Shown here: positions 49,757 through 58,800 of the stretch, one piece after another
How the letters are laid out: the number at the start of each line of letters is the position of its first letter
How positions within the stretch are numbered: position 1 is the first letter of the stretch
Source: Anthopleura xanthogrammica
Lineage: Eukaryota > Cnidaria > Anthozoa > Actiniaria > Actiniidae
Assembly: GCA_964019055.1 (NCBI GenBank)
Contig: OZ025212.1
Span: 3,815,266-3,879,265 of the forward strand
Length of the DNA stretch: 64,000 bases
Reading direction: 5' to 3'
Made by a program: the position numbers and the translations under genes
Notes under the pieces: generated by a model
Databases searched by the model: none
Seen by the model: the letters and a program-made list of their open reading frames with translations, nothing else
What the model was told of the DNA's origin: nothing

Positions 49757-51541
49757 CATTATTATTATCATTATTATTATTATCATAATTATGGCCATGT
49801 GACAGCTTTCTTGGCTCACCTTATTTATCATTTTATTACCCCATTCTGCAGTAATTTGTAAAACTTTTTCAAACTTCTCTTTTAAGCACTCTCTTCCCAG
49901 TCTCCAACTTTCAACAATGATTATAACTAAACAGAAATCAAAGCAAAAAATCACCTTCAAAAACCTTCAAATTTATCTATACCCTGAAAGTCAAAAACAA
50001 TAAATAAATGTAAAATGGCTGGAGCTGCGCTGAATTAGAAAAGAGCTTTATATTCTAAGTGGATGCTTTTGATCAAAATAACCTGCTCAAGAAGAGGCCA
50101 CAACAACTTTAAGTCATTTTATTGATGATTATTAAATGATTACCATTTTGTAGAGTTAATGTGGAGTTGCCTTCTGACTCACTAGAAAGAATGGCAATAA
50201 ATTGTTTTGTGATTTCAACCTTGGTAACATCAGGACAGATAGTATAAACAGATTGAATGACCTGTGGGGCAACATATATAACATGTGCATTAAAATACCA
50301 TATAATGACCATGATTTATTTTACTAAATATCCATAATACTAAAAAAAACAATTAACACCTAACGTACATGTCTTGGGGGTGGCAGGAAATGTGAAGATT
50401 CTTCCAAATTTGGGAGGGTTGGGGTTGGTAAATCTTCTTGCACCCCCTCCCCCTGGGGGATGGTCTAGTATACACAATGCCTTCTAGTCCTTGCCTAACA
50501 AAATTTCCTTGAGCCAAGGGAATAGCAACAGCTAACAATAAGGATATTTAGACTAACATTTGAATAACAATTAACTTACTTTCATAATTCTCTGGTTCAT
50601 TTTTGGACATAATATATTACAAACATACATCTCACTCATGAGTCTTGCAAACTCTTGAAGGTACTGCTGATCATAGGCTCCCTCGTTGTCTGTGCAAAAT
50701 TTCTTAAGGTTTGAAACTTCTACATGTAAGCGATCCATCAGAATCATTCTTTTCTTCTGTACACTTTGTCTGTTAAAGTAATAAAACAATTGATAAAAAA
50801 TTCATGAGTGCAACATCCCTATAGCTAACCTAAGGTTTGTGAATTATCTAATATAAACATCTGATAACAGATTAAAACTAGCCATGAGATGCTGTTTTCA
50901 ATCTATTGTTAGTTTTGATTATAATTTATTTAGCACCCTATTCAAATTGGGTGCTCCTATCATGTATGAGAGGAGTTAGTATGAGGTGCAGACACTGAGG
51001 GTGGTCAGTGCCAGGGGTAATGATACTGAAGTGTGGAGAGATGGGACTGCCATTTGAAGTGGTCAACCAAGCCACCTGAAAGTGTAACCATTCGGAGATC
51101 AATTACAAAGGTAGCACTTTCTTCTCAGCTATTTTAAGACCCTGAGTGTTGGTCCAGCTTGGGGTTTGAACCCACAATTTCCTGCACAACCGTAAGATGC
51201 TTAAAAAACTGGGTGTCCATCAAATTATACCTGCAACAGTCACCCCCTGAAGTCAGAAGAGTTGACTGCTTACTCCCTTGTACAATCAATTGCGCACAAG
51301 ATTTAAAAAATTATCTTATCCATGTGATTTTAAGGAACAGCCATAAAAACCATTTGCGCACTATCAATGAGAGATCCAAACACACAGTTGTAACTCATTT
51401 TAAGTAAGCTTATAGATGTCTTAATACAAACCTCAACAAGTCACCCAAAATTGAGTAAATTGTAAGCCAGTGTTTACAACCTTTCTCTTTGAAAACATCT
51501 AGTTTTCTCAAAACCACGTCAAGAGAAAATTGCTTATCCAT
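30413..51541 (-). CDS. THADA: THADA homologue (DUF2428 ARM/HEAT-repeat protein)
   Basis: Large helical-repeat protein; the family includes yeast Trm732, partner of the tRNA Nm32 methyltransferase, and animal THADA, which also acts on SERCA and metabolism. The 39-exon model sums to 5718 nt (1905 aa; human 1953) with every junction in phase. Diagnostic blocks against human [128 protein letters not shown] and [12 protein letters not shown]. The ATG at 51541 gives [20 protein letters not shown], but the frame stays open upstream, so the true first exon may lie further up. Divergent from GINS1; followed in tandem by BABAM2. Exon lists are given in three separate entries. Confidence 0.95.
30904..31592. 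mobile_element. MITE with internal 8 x 60-bp tandem array
   Basis: Outer ends GCGATTACACGGAGTAATTT and AAATTGCTCCATGTAATCGC are inverted, as in the related copies at 16150 and 23377. The interior at 30953-31432 is eight exact 60-bp units (TTGCGACACAAGTTGCATGG at the start of each), differing mainly at AAGTTG/AACTTG and GGAGC/GCAGC. Because 60 is a multiple of three and the unit lacks stops, three frames stay open for about 160 codons. These are not genes; the element lies in a THADA intron. Confidence 0.9.
33512..33602. mobile_element. Short palindromic MITE with TCAAGG flanks
   Basis: Arms GATAGCCTCCTTTGCAGACG and GCGTCTGCGTAGGAGGCTAT surround TTGCGTGACGACCCTAAG. TCAAGG flanks both sides as a probable target duplication. 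A half copy is present at about 19785-19825 and a diverged one near 24020-24070. Confidence 0.75.
35197..35620. repeat. (ACAACACAAC)n minisatellite
   Basis: About 420 bp of ACACA/ACGCA/GCACA pentamer-like units with a longer duplication (ACTACATAACGAAACGAAAC occurs near 35204 and 35358). The Cys/Val/Leu-only frames on the - strand come from the repeat. In the THADA intron between exons 30 and 31. Confidence 0.95.
36040..36252. mobile_element. MITE family 'GAGCGGTTTTC', copy 1
   Basis: The left edge is near AATGGTTATCGTGTGAGTGG, the right edge CCCATGCGAAAACCGCTC. Internal ACTGACTTACCGACACGTAC and GGTAAGACACGGTACGGCTA are shared with 45346-45549. Confidence 0.65.
36963..37141 (-). mobile_element. 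SINE-like repeat with conserved core, copy 1
   Basis: Contains CCGGAGTACCCGGAGAAAAC and GCACAGGAGAGAACAACA, followed by a stretch whose complement looks tRNA-like (GGTTCGAGCCCTGC, a B-box). The CCGGAGTACCCGGAGAAAA core is known to me as a deeply conserved animal SINE central domain (Nin-DC type); that assignment is from memory. Related copies: 46625-46745 and 52650-52790. Confidence 0.6.
37681..37944. mobile_element. MITE with about 70-bp inverted arms
   Basis: Arms AATACGCGCAGCAAAATCGT and ACGATTTTGTTGCTCGTATT continue through ACAACTCGTCGCGCAACA in both directions. GTTGC-rich like the 16150 family, but with different ends. Located in the THADA intron between exons 27 and 28. Confidence 0.75.
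38262..44483 (-). CDS. THADA: THADA exons 14-26 (middle third)
   Basis: Exons: 44425-44483, 43977-44223, 43684-43777, 42910-43042, 42549-42655, 42070-42144, 41456-41533, 40936-40999, 40792-40837, 40357-40541, 39915-40111, 38683-38862, 38262-38401. Matches to the human protein include [55 protein letters not shown] and [15 protein letters not shown] tempting open stretch at 44224-44343 is excluded because exon 14 joins exon 15 in phase without it. Confidence 0.85.
39036..39193. repeat. Two-unit minisatellite, about 79 bp
   Basis: Two nearly exact copies of a unit starting ACCATACTACCTGCCACTAT and including CATGGAATTACCATGCCACA; degenerate CCATACTAC repeats continue to about 39310. Intronic in THADA. 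Confidence 0.8.
39307..39690. mobile_element. Long inverted repeat, Penelope-like terminal motif
   Basis: Two arms of about 185 bp (CAGTTGTGATAAAAAGTTAA outermost) are almost perfect inverse copies around a short AT-rich centre at about 39500. Each arm contains GACGAAGGACTAGCGTCC followed by GAAACGTCAG (AAAACGTCAG in the right arm): a hairpin flanked by CGA and GAAAC as in the minimal hammerhead motifs reported in Penelope-like elements. The stretch CTCCGACGA differs from the CUGANGA core at one place, so ribozyme activity is doubtful. In a THADA intron. Confidence 0.6.
41111..41246. mobile_element. MITE family 'TATAGACCCCTTGC', copy 2
   Basis: ATAGACCCCTTTCAC at the left and GCAAGGGGTCTAT at the right, with internal GCAGCTCAATTTAAAGGACA and TGTCCTCCAAATTGAGCTGC. 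In a THADA intron, inverted relative to copy 1 at 755-892. Confidence 0.85.
41845..41984. mobile_element. MITE family 'TATAGACCCCTTGC', copy 3
   Basis: Ends TCTACAGACCCCTTACAGC and ACGTGCAAGGGGTCTAC; the internal TTTTGTTTTGTCCTCTAAAT is shared with copy 1. In the adjoining THADA intron, only about 600 bp from copy 2. Confidence 0.85.
44617..51541 (-). CDS. THADA: THADA exons 1-13 (N-terminal third)
   Basis: Exons: 51432-51541, 50580-50769, 50144-50261, 49820-49926, 49118-49180, 48659-48784, 48129-48243, 47574-47740, 46835-46925, 46379-46515, 45612-45722, 44955-45064, 44617-44653. All have AG/GT borders. Sequence conservation with vertebrates is weak here, so support comes from splice sites, unbroken phase and composition (alternating helices such as [18 protein letters not shown]). 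Exon 11 ends at one of two identical donor sites created by a 40-bp duplication (45554-45633). Confidence 0.8.
45346..45549. mobile_element. MITE family 'GAGCGGTTTTC', copy 2
   Basis: Inverted ends GAGCGGTTTTCATATGAGTG and ACTTATAAGAAAACCGCTC, with internal TACGTACTGACTTACAGCAC and repeated GGTACGGCTA motifs. Lies in the THADA intron directly 3' of exon 11, next to the duplicated splice donor. Confidence 0.8.
45554..45633 (-). repeat. 40-bp direct duplication spanning a THADA splice donor
   Basis: Two 40-bp copies (45554-45593, 45594-45633) each contain, on the - strand, GCTACAACAG followed by GTATGGTTCA, so exon 11 has two identical donor sites 40 bp apart. Use of the first (exon left edge 45612) keeps phase; use of the second (45572) would add 40 nt and shift the frame. 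Confidence 0.9.
46148..46268. mobile_element. Solitary arm of the 8665-10968 fold-back family
   Basis: Shares AATCTTAACCCCAC, CCCATACTGGTCTCTTATAT and TTTTTAGGG-GCTTCGCGGTCC with the right arm at 10759-10968. In a THADA intron. Confidence 0.7.
46625..46745 (-). mobile_element. SINE-like repeat with conserved core, copy 2
   Basis: Diverged copy: AGGAAAACAGGATAACCC, GAAGCACAGGAGAGAACCAA and CAAGCAACTCTATTCACATG, the last two also found at 52650-52790. Intronic in THADA. Confidence 0.6.
48940..49060. repeat. (ATCC)n low-complexity tract
   Basis: CCATCCATCCATCC array with CCTCCCT variants in a THADA intron; a purine-rich GGGAGGAAAGGA tract lies nearby at about 48290-48500. Confidence 0.85.
49575..49790. 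repeat. (TTATCA)n hexamer microsatellite
   Basis: About 30 uninterrupted TTATCA hexamers followed by TTATTATCA variants, in the THADA intron between exons 4 and 5. On the - strand it reads as an artificial Met-Ile repeat that runs on from real exon 4 codons. Confidence 0.97.
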
Positions 51542-52005
51542 TCCGACGGCTACCTTGTAGACTAAAGAGTTGAATAATTGGGTAGAATTTGCTAAAAAAA
51601 TAATACGAGTTTTCTAAACACAAAAAATCTCTTCCTCGTCCGCCATCTTGAACGCGCATCCAACTAGAGGACTGGCACTAATTACTTTTCCCTTCAGTAT
51701 TTTCACACCATTTTTTTCTCGCCTAGGCTTGATTTTAATATCTCTAATAAAAATTTATTGCGTTTGTATTTTTTTTTATGACTTGAGATATTAGAAAATA
51801 ATTTTTTAGAAAATATTGCTAAAACATTGTTAAAATTGTCGGCAGTGATTGGTCTTCCTGTGGTTTTCACCAGGCCTTTCAGCTGACTGCGTAAAGCTGG
51901 GTTCCACCAAGATAAAAAACATGGCGGACGATTGAGTTTGTTTGTGTTTGACAAGCTTCAACTTTAGAAGATATTTTGAGGTAGTTTTACAGCTGATCTT
52001 TTGAA
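51542..52005. promoter_or_regulatory. THADA/GINS1 divergent promoter region
   Basis: Only 464 bp separate the two chosen start codons. Two YY1-like motifs face outward: CAAGATGGCGGACGAGG on the - strand at 51634-51650 (THADA side) and AACATGGCGGACGATTG on the + strand at 51919-51935 (GINS1 side). Each contains an ATG that would open a short upstream frame: ATGGCGGACGATTGA before GINS1 (4 codons plus stop) and an 11-codon frame including stop before THADA. No TATA box is evident. The shared promoter is inferred from spacing and the mirrored motifs. Confidence 0.65.
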
Positions 52006-55000
52006 ATGTTTGGCGACAAGGCTTTAGAGCTGGTAAAGGAGCTTAAGAGAGCATCTGATGGAACTTTACCGCCGTATAACGTGAGTTTTTGAGCTTTGAA
52101 TTTTGCGCGGGAAAAACAAACGTAGAACAAAATTTGCTAAAAATCTCAAAAAATCACGAATTATATTCTATAGGAAGATGTCGTTCGACAAGTACTTGAA
52201 GAAATGAAAGCTTTATTTGAACAGAATCAGAAAGAAGTGTAAGCTTAATCGTTAATTCATTTGGAGCTGTAAATGATGTTGTATCGTGAGTTGGGATCAC
52301 CTGTGGGGGGAGGGGGTTGGGTGGAGAAGAAACTGGAGAACTTTTAATTTTTTAAATTCCCCCCTTTCCTCAAGCATATTTGCAAAGCTGAAAATTTTAG
52401 GCCTTCTTCCAATATTTAAATATTTCAGTAATTCAGCCTCCCCCCCCCCCCCCCCCCCCCCAGTAACCTAAATAAGAAATTATGGCATCCAGTATGGCGA
52501 CCCTATAGGTCAATGATCCCAATAAAAGCAAGTTTTTTTTTTACAAATTTTATTCCCATCATAGTGGGAAAGGAGATATTAGAGGTTAGCCCTATCGAGA
52601 ATATCTCCTAGATCGAATTGGAATTTGGAAAATGATTTTTATGGAGTGAGGAAAACCGGAAGACACGGAGAAAAACTCTCAAAGCACAGGAGAGAACCAA
52701 CAAGCAACTCTATTCACATACAACACTGAGCCCAGTGATACTCGAGCCCGGGTCGCATTGGTGAGCTACACCACCCATGCTCCCCACCAGTGCTTCCCGG
52801 GTTTTTTTTCAAAACGGTTTTTCATGTTTGCACCATTGTCTTTGCTAAAACATCAGTTGGTGCTTTTTACATCCTAGCAAAGACAGTTTACAAACTTTTG
52901 CAAGGACAATGCTATGAGCATGAAAAACTATTTTGAAAACATGCTCATGTTGTCCTGGTGTTGCCAATGCTTGCATTGTCATTGATCCTTGTTGATTCTT
53001 AAGGTCCCTAATGAGGTATGGGTATCATTTCTGCAACTTGCATTTCTAATTTGTTATGTTTTCCAGGAATGCGACAGTGGCTGGTGAATCAGGATTGTTT
53101 TCAGGTGTTCACCTCAGACATGCCAGTCTTGAAAGAGATAAAAGGTGCCTTCTAGTTTATATGTAAGTACACATTGACTGTGGTTGCAACAAAAAAACAT
53201 ACCATAATGCTTAGATGGAGGAATAGCTCAATCTTTGAAATTAGTTGCTTACTCCGCAGAAGTTGTTAGGCTCATCACACAATGCTTCACTCCTGGAAAG
53301 TGAAGCTTTCATGACAGTTGCATTACGACTGCCTATAGCTAGGATGCTTTGAAGATAGAGACTCACATTCACTGTAGGCATTCATTTGTTATCCATCTTT
53401 CCTCAGTAGACAGGGTTCAAAATTCCCACAAGATAATTGGCTAAATGTAGCCAAATTACAAATATTGAGTAAAAAGAAATTGAACTCACATTTTCTAGAT
53501 AGTTCTCTTAGAAAATAATGACATCAAAGAAAAAAATAATTCTTTGCATTTGCTTTCAATCAGTTTATCTCGTAGCTGCTCAATGCACGAGACAAGTTTA
53601 TCTTGTCGTAAAAAACTTGAAATTCTAACCCTGGTAGAGTACAAGTATTGCAGGAGGAAGCCTGGAGCGAGTACAAATATCCTGTAATAATTGTACTAAT
53701 TTATGGCTCGGGTAATGCAATTTGCAATATTGGGTCACAAAAAAGAGTTGGATAATAAGTAACTTATCCAACATTTTAGGGTGCAGGAAGGATGGATATT
53801 TTTTCTTGTATTTGCATATTTTTGTCTCACCCTGCAGACTTGAAAAAATATCCACCCCTACTGCAGCCTAAAATGTCAAATAAGATGTGTAATTTTTATG
53901 TTATGTTAGTACATATCCTATTAGTTTCCCTGCTTGAAGGGGCCTCTCTTCTCTCAAAAGAGAAGAAAAGAGGCCTTTGGAAGCAAGGAATCAATGTGAT
54001 ATTTAAAAAAACTCTAAAATGTTCTGATATCTTTTTCTTTCTTCTTTCAGTTATAACAGAATGATTAGAATAAAAAACTTTAGATGGGAGTTTGGTACAG
54101 TCCTCCCTGAAGATGTTAAATACAACATGTGTGAAGAAGAGGTATAGTTCATAAATTTGATTGATGGATTGACTGATTGATTGCAGTAGCAGAAAACCTA
54201 CTTCTATACTGCACAATCTTAAGATCTTTGCTGTCAATCTGGTGCCTAGGGCCCATGTAACTGCAAGTTGGTGTCCCAAGCATTGTGTTGTGCATGTCAA
54301 TCAATATTTAGGAAGCCCTTGTCAACACAAGTGAAGTGATTCCTGAGATGCAGTTGGGTCCCAAGCATTGTGTTGTGGGTGCCAGACAATATTTAGAAAG
54401 CCCTTGCCAACCCAGGTGAAGTGATTCCTGAGATGCAGTTGGGTCCCAAGCATTGTGTTGTTGGTGCCAATCAATATTTAGAAAGCCCTTGCCAACCCAG
54501 GTGAAGTGATTCCTGGGATGATCTTTCAGCATTGTGTTGTGGGTGCCAACCAATATTTAGATAGCCCTTGCCAACCCAGGTTAAGTGGTTCCTGTCACAC
54601 ATCAAAATTATTGTAAAAATGCACTTTTGTCCCTTTTTCCATAACAATGCATGAATTCTGTGTTTAAGTGATCCCTGTCCTCTTATTTTATCCTCAAAAG
54701 ATTAGAACGTCGTTAGTCAGGCTTGCTTTATGGTTGTGCTATTTCTTTTTCAGATTAAGTGGTTCACAAAGTATAACAAGTCTCTTGCTAATTATATGAA
54801 ATCAACTGGGCTAGACCTCACACAGGTTTGTAATGATCTTAACTTTGGTCATGCTGAATGATATACACGAAACTAAGAATAGTACCCTGACTACTTTTTT
54901 GGCCAGATTGAAGCATTTTAATAAGGTTTATACTATGTCTGCAAATAAGCTCCGGTCATCACCAGACAAGATGACCACTTGACTGGTAAATGATCCCCCT

Positions 55001-56440
55001 TCTCTGGACAATTTACCATCCATTACACTTGGCTTTGACAGGTCAGATATTCATCTGGTCTGACAAATGAACTGCCTATTAAAAAAATATTTGCAGCCTT
55101 GTACTAGGTGTGCAGCATATATCCTGCATGCTAGGGGTTTGTGGCATGGAGTGGAGGAATGAGAATGGGGTAAGATGTCATCTTGCAGGGTTGCAAGTTA
55201 GTGACACTTGGAAAACATGGAAGTGGTAGAGAGGAATTACTAAATATATAAAAGGAAAATGAATGTACTTAGCAATTCTTTTACTCAACACTTACACGAG
55301 ATTAAACTGTGATTTTTCAGGACACAAAACCACCAAAGTCTCTTTATATTGAGGTAAGAATCATTGTTAAATACAATCATATTATTTAGAATTGCTCAAA
55401 GGATGTTTAGGTAACATGAAACAATTACAGTGCTTTTCATAATTCTGTGAACTAATGTACTCCAAACGTCTGGCATTTTGGCTTCCATCAATCAAATTTT
55501 TCTACATGCCAAGTTCATTCCATTCAAACACTAAGGAAAGTTCCCTGACTAGACAGTCATTTTCATATGGGAATTTCTTTATCGCTCACAATCGGAATGA
55601 ACTTGGTCCATTGTAAATTTGATTGCCGGAAGCCAGAACACCAGCAGTATGGATTCAGTAGGTCGCAGAATCATGACGTGCTGTAACATGTGGTGTTCAT
55701 GCATCCAACAGGTTCGTTGTGTGGAAGACTATGGTGAGTTTGAAACTGAAGATGGAACAGTGGTTTTACTCAAAAAGAACAGCCAGGTATGATTGGACTA
55801 AGTATTGGCTCTTACTTTTTGTACCATATAGGCCTTTTATAAGCTCAATAAACAAGATGCATTCTGGTCTAGCTTGGGTACAAATGACTCCATGTAAGAC
55901 ATGGTTAACAAAAGATGTTTGTACTGAAGCTACATGTATGTCATGAAGCACCTTGTTTGTCGTCTTGAGAGAGGTCAATAAGCAAAACTATCAATAGAAA
56001 CAAATACCAAAATACTTGCCATGAGTCTCCTGTAGCTCAGTGGTTAGAGCATCCGACTAGTATACAGAGGGTCATAGGTTCAATTCCCACCTGGGACTCA
56101 GAATTTTTCTGAGCTCCCTGGTTGTGTGGGTCAACTATTTCTTTCTTTCTTTACCAAAGATCTCTTTTATGATAGCTGACTCTTTGCCATGAAAACCTCA
56201 TAAGTGATCAGAGATAGCTGGGGAACCATGACAAGGCAGATCCATCATGCAAGTGATTAGTCTTACAAGAAGTCATGAAAGAAAGCATGCAAAGTTTTTG
56301 ACAAGATGTTTGAGGCTTTTTCAATATTTCATTGTGTTATTATCAACTGGAAATTGTCTTTTTCTCTCTTGCAGCATTTTCTACCAAGATCTCACTGTGA
56401 ACATTTGATCAGACAAGGAGTACTTGAACACATCATGTAG
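52006..56440 (+). CDS. GINS1: GINS complex subunit 1 (PSF1)
   Basis: PSF1 subunit of the GINS tetramer, part of the CMG replicative helicase in the nucleus. Eight exons in phase: 52006-52080, 52174-52238, 53067-53162, 54051-54141, 54754-54825, 55321-55353, 55712-55786, 56375-56440; 573 nt, 190 aa (human 196). Near-identical blocks to human PSF1: [95 protein letters not shown]. The start [16 protein letters not shown] aligns with the human N-terminus. Exons are short and introns carry a minisatellite (54268-54596) and a tRNA-derived SINE (56023-56160). Confidence 0.97.
52650..52790 (-). mobile_element. SINE-like repeat with conserved core, copy 3
   Basis: AGGAAAACCGGAAGACACGG, AAAGCACAGGAGAGAACCAA, then ACTCGAGCCCGGGTCGCATT and ACACCACCCATGCTCCCC; the complement of the last part resembles a tRNA-type promoter region. 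In GINS1 intron 2. Confidence 0.6.
54268..54596. repeat. Minisatellite, four units of about 86 bp
   Basis: Units start with TCCCAAGCATTGTGTTGTGG and contain CAATATTTAGAAAGCCCTTG, CCAACCCAGGTGAAGTGATT and CCTGAGATGCAGTTGG. Four copies with increasing divergence at the ends, in GINS1 intron 4. Confidence 0.9.
56023..56160 (+). mobile_element. tRNA-derived SINE (Thr-AGT-like head)
   Basis: The tRNA-like head at 56023-56099 has a pairing acceptor stem (GAGTCTC with GGGACTC), an A box TAGCTCAGTGGTTAGAGC and a B box GGTTCAATTCC. The anticodon-loop position reads CTAGTAT (AGT). The anticodon and T stems no longer pair, so this is not a working tRNA gene. It is followed by a tRNA-unrelated part (CTGAGCTCCCTGG) and a (CTTT)n tail, as in SINEs. 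In GINS1 intron 7. Confidence 0.7.
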
Positions 56441-56689
56441 AAGACTAAATCTATAGGTAGACCAAATTTCCCATTATTCTCTGTCATGCTACCCTGTCAA
56501 GCACCCAATTACTGTGACAGCCTATTGGTCATATTGGATGTGGTATCCTCTTCTGAACTCCTATTCATGACAAGTGTTACTAGAAGAAATAAGAAAGGAA
56601 TAATACTCAAGGGACCAAAACATCATTATTTATCCATATGTTACGACTAAGGCTAAGGTCAAACGTCATATGAGCCGTATGCATTGAAA

Positions 56690-56850
56690 ACAATGCGCCT
56701 TTCCGTAGTCTTCCCACAATCCCTTATGATCCCAGCTCGAGGTCAGGGTAAAATTTGCATATTTTTTATACATTTTTATGCAAATTTTACCCTGACCTCG
56801 AGCTCGCGCTGGGATCATAAGGGATTGTGGGAAGACTACGGAAAGGAGCA
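56690..56850. mobile_element. Palindromic MITE, about 68-bp arms
   Basis: Arms run GCCTTTCCGTAGTCTTCCCA to GGTAAAATTTGCAT and back with very few changes; the loop is about 13 bp. Immediately 3' of GINS1. Expected to extrude as a hairpin. Confidence 0.85.
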
Positions 56851-56859
56851 TGGATAAAG

Positions 56860-57525
56860 CCTGGTTTTCATATGTTGACATGCCTGTGGTGCCAACTCAA
56901 GTAACTACCTGGGACACCATTCCACCGCTAACTTGCCATAAGACTTGAACTCAACTAAAATTTTGCATGGATGCTGGCTACAAACCTGGACTGTCTTGAA
57001 GCTGGTGACAAAGTGTTTCCATCAGTGGAACGGCATTCCAGGTAGTACCTGCAGCGGTATTGCAGACCTGTGAGTTGCTGACATGGAAACCAGGCTAAAT
57101 AAGGTGGTCTTCTTTTATGTCATTAGGTTTGGCTCATGTGAAGTTAAATAAATAATAAATTAATTAATGGAAGCTCAATGATTGACCTTAGTCTAACTTG
57201 CTTGATATCAGAAATAAGTATGGCCTGAAAGAACAAAGCATGTAACCCATCATAATAAATTATTTTTAGTGCAAACTTGTAAAATCGTTGAAAATGCGTT
57301 TTCATTTTCTATTAAAGTGTAAAAAGCAAACCTATGAAAAAGTATTTTTAAAAACTAATACTGGTTAGTGCAAAATTCATCTCTTTTTTTTATTGCTCAA
57401 GTAATAATAATAATAATAACTTTATTTCAGTCTTAAAATCTTCTAGCTTAGCACGAGTACTAAAGCTAATCGGGGAGCTATGCAAGCGCAAGTACATATA
57501 TATTTTTATTCAATATCCAGCTATA
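56860..57525. other. Intergenic, no gene seen
   Basis: 3' flank of GINS1. AT-rich; contains a TAATAATAATAACTTTATTT motif at 57405-57428 that looks like a retroelement tail. No supported reading frame. Confidence 0.55.
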
Positions 57526-57529
57526 CCTT

Positions 57530-58800
57530 TTCAAATAAAGCTAAATGCAGCAACCAGCTTACGGACATTCTTCATGGCCTCCTCTATATAGTCGGGTTTT
57601 CCTGGAGATAGCCATGTAGGTCTTGACGGGTTTGCTGGATTTGTTCCTTATGTGTTACGGAAATATCGTTTCAAGAGTGCCACCTATTTTGAGTAGTAAA
57701 TTACCCCTTCAAGGTAGTTCCAGACACTTGCTACTGCGCATTCATCTAAATAATATCTTAATTTGAATTATTTTCTATGACTTAACAAAGTATTTCGTTA
57801 TTTCATGCAACTTTTGAGATAAAATGGGACATTTTTCGAAACATGCTAAGATTTTCATTACCTGATTTGGTTGCTGTCTTGTCTCAAAACAACAAATTTA
57901 CAACTTTGTAAAAAAGGAAATAATAAAAAATGAATATGACCTCTTTAGTTCCAAAATGAATTTGAAATAGGTCTTAGGGTCTCTGGAGATAACAAAGATT
58001 TCAAGCGGATGTTTAAAGTACTAGAACCCAGTCCCGCGCGGACAGGAATTAATTGTGTTTTTTGACGAAAACATTGGATTTAGTCGCTTATAGCTCGTCT
58101 ATTAGTACGGTGACCCCCTATTTTTATCTTTTTATTCAAGGCTGCAATTACTATTCTTCCTATTAAGAATAAAAAAATAAATATTCATTGATTAGATTGA
58201 TTTTACAACTCTACAGATTTTTAAATTGCCGTAGAATCAGAGTGTTGCTTCTAGGATTCAGTTTTACCCATATTTGCAAATGATTGAAGGATTTTTTGAC
58301 AGGAAATGTTAGATAAGCCTTAGATCTATCGTTTAAAATGGTCTAATGCTTTTGCCCACAGAATGCGTTCGAATTCTCTAGACTTCTTTGAGCAGGTACT
58401 TTATGAGCGAAATCACCGCGAATTATTGGAAATATCTACTTTTCCTACATCTTATAGCTCTATAACCAATACGGTGACCCCCACTTTTTCCTCGGTTTTT
58501 GACTTGCCTAACAATGATCTATAAATGACAGGATTAGTTCTAAGAAAATTCATTGATTAAATCCAAGTGTTCGGAACTACGTACCTTAAGTTTGAAGCTT
58601 CTTGATGTCCAAACTTTGAGGCGTTTTTCCTCAGGATACTTTATAGCTCTTTCTATCATTTTCTGCATATCTTCGTTGCCCAATGATCGACTCACAATAT
58701 GCCTGTGTTTGGCGCCAAAACAGGGCAGCGTTCATCATAATTATAACTGACTGAGACTTCAAAGCACCAATATAGTACTACTTCTTCCAGACGTCCATCG
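57530..58800 (-). pseudogene. Broken copy of the 472-aa coiled-coil gene
   Basis: Two blocks match the C-terminal third of the gene at 60141-61559: 57530-57715 corresponds to about 60245-60425 (shared ATAGTCGGGTTTTC and TTTTGAGTAGTAAA), and 58593-58800 to about 60430-60640 (shared GCGTTTTTCCTCAGGATACT and TTTGGCGCCAAAACAGGG). About 880 bp of unrelated sequence lies between them. Frameshifts and stops are present and no N-terminal part is seen. Confidence 0.8.

Noticed and set aside
49577..49810. Met-Ile repeat protein
   Set aside because: Translation of the TTATCA hexamer array running on from genuine THADA exon 4.
56023..56100. Functional tRNA-Thr gene
   Set aside because: Anticodon and T stems do not pair and a SINE body with a simple tail follows.
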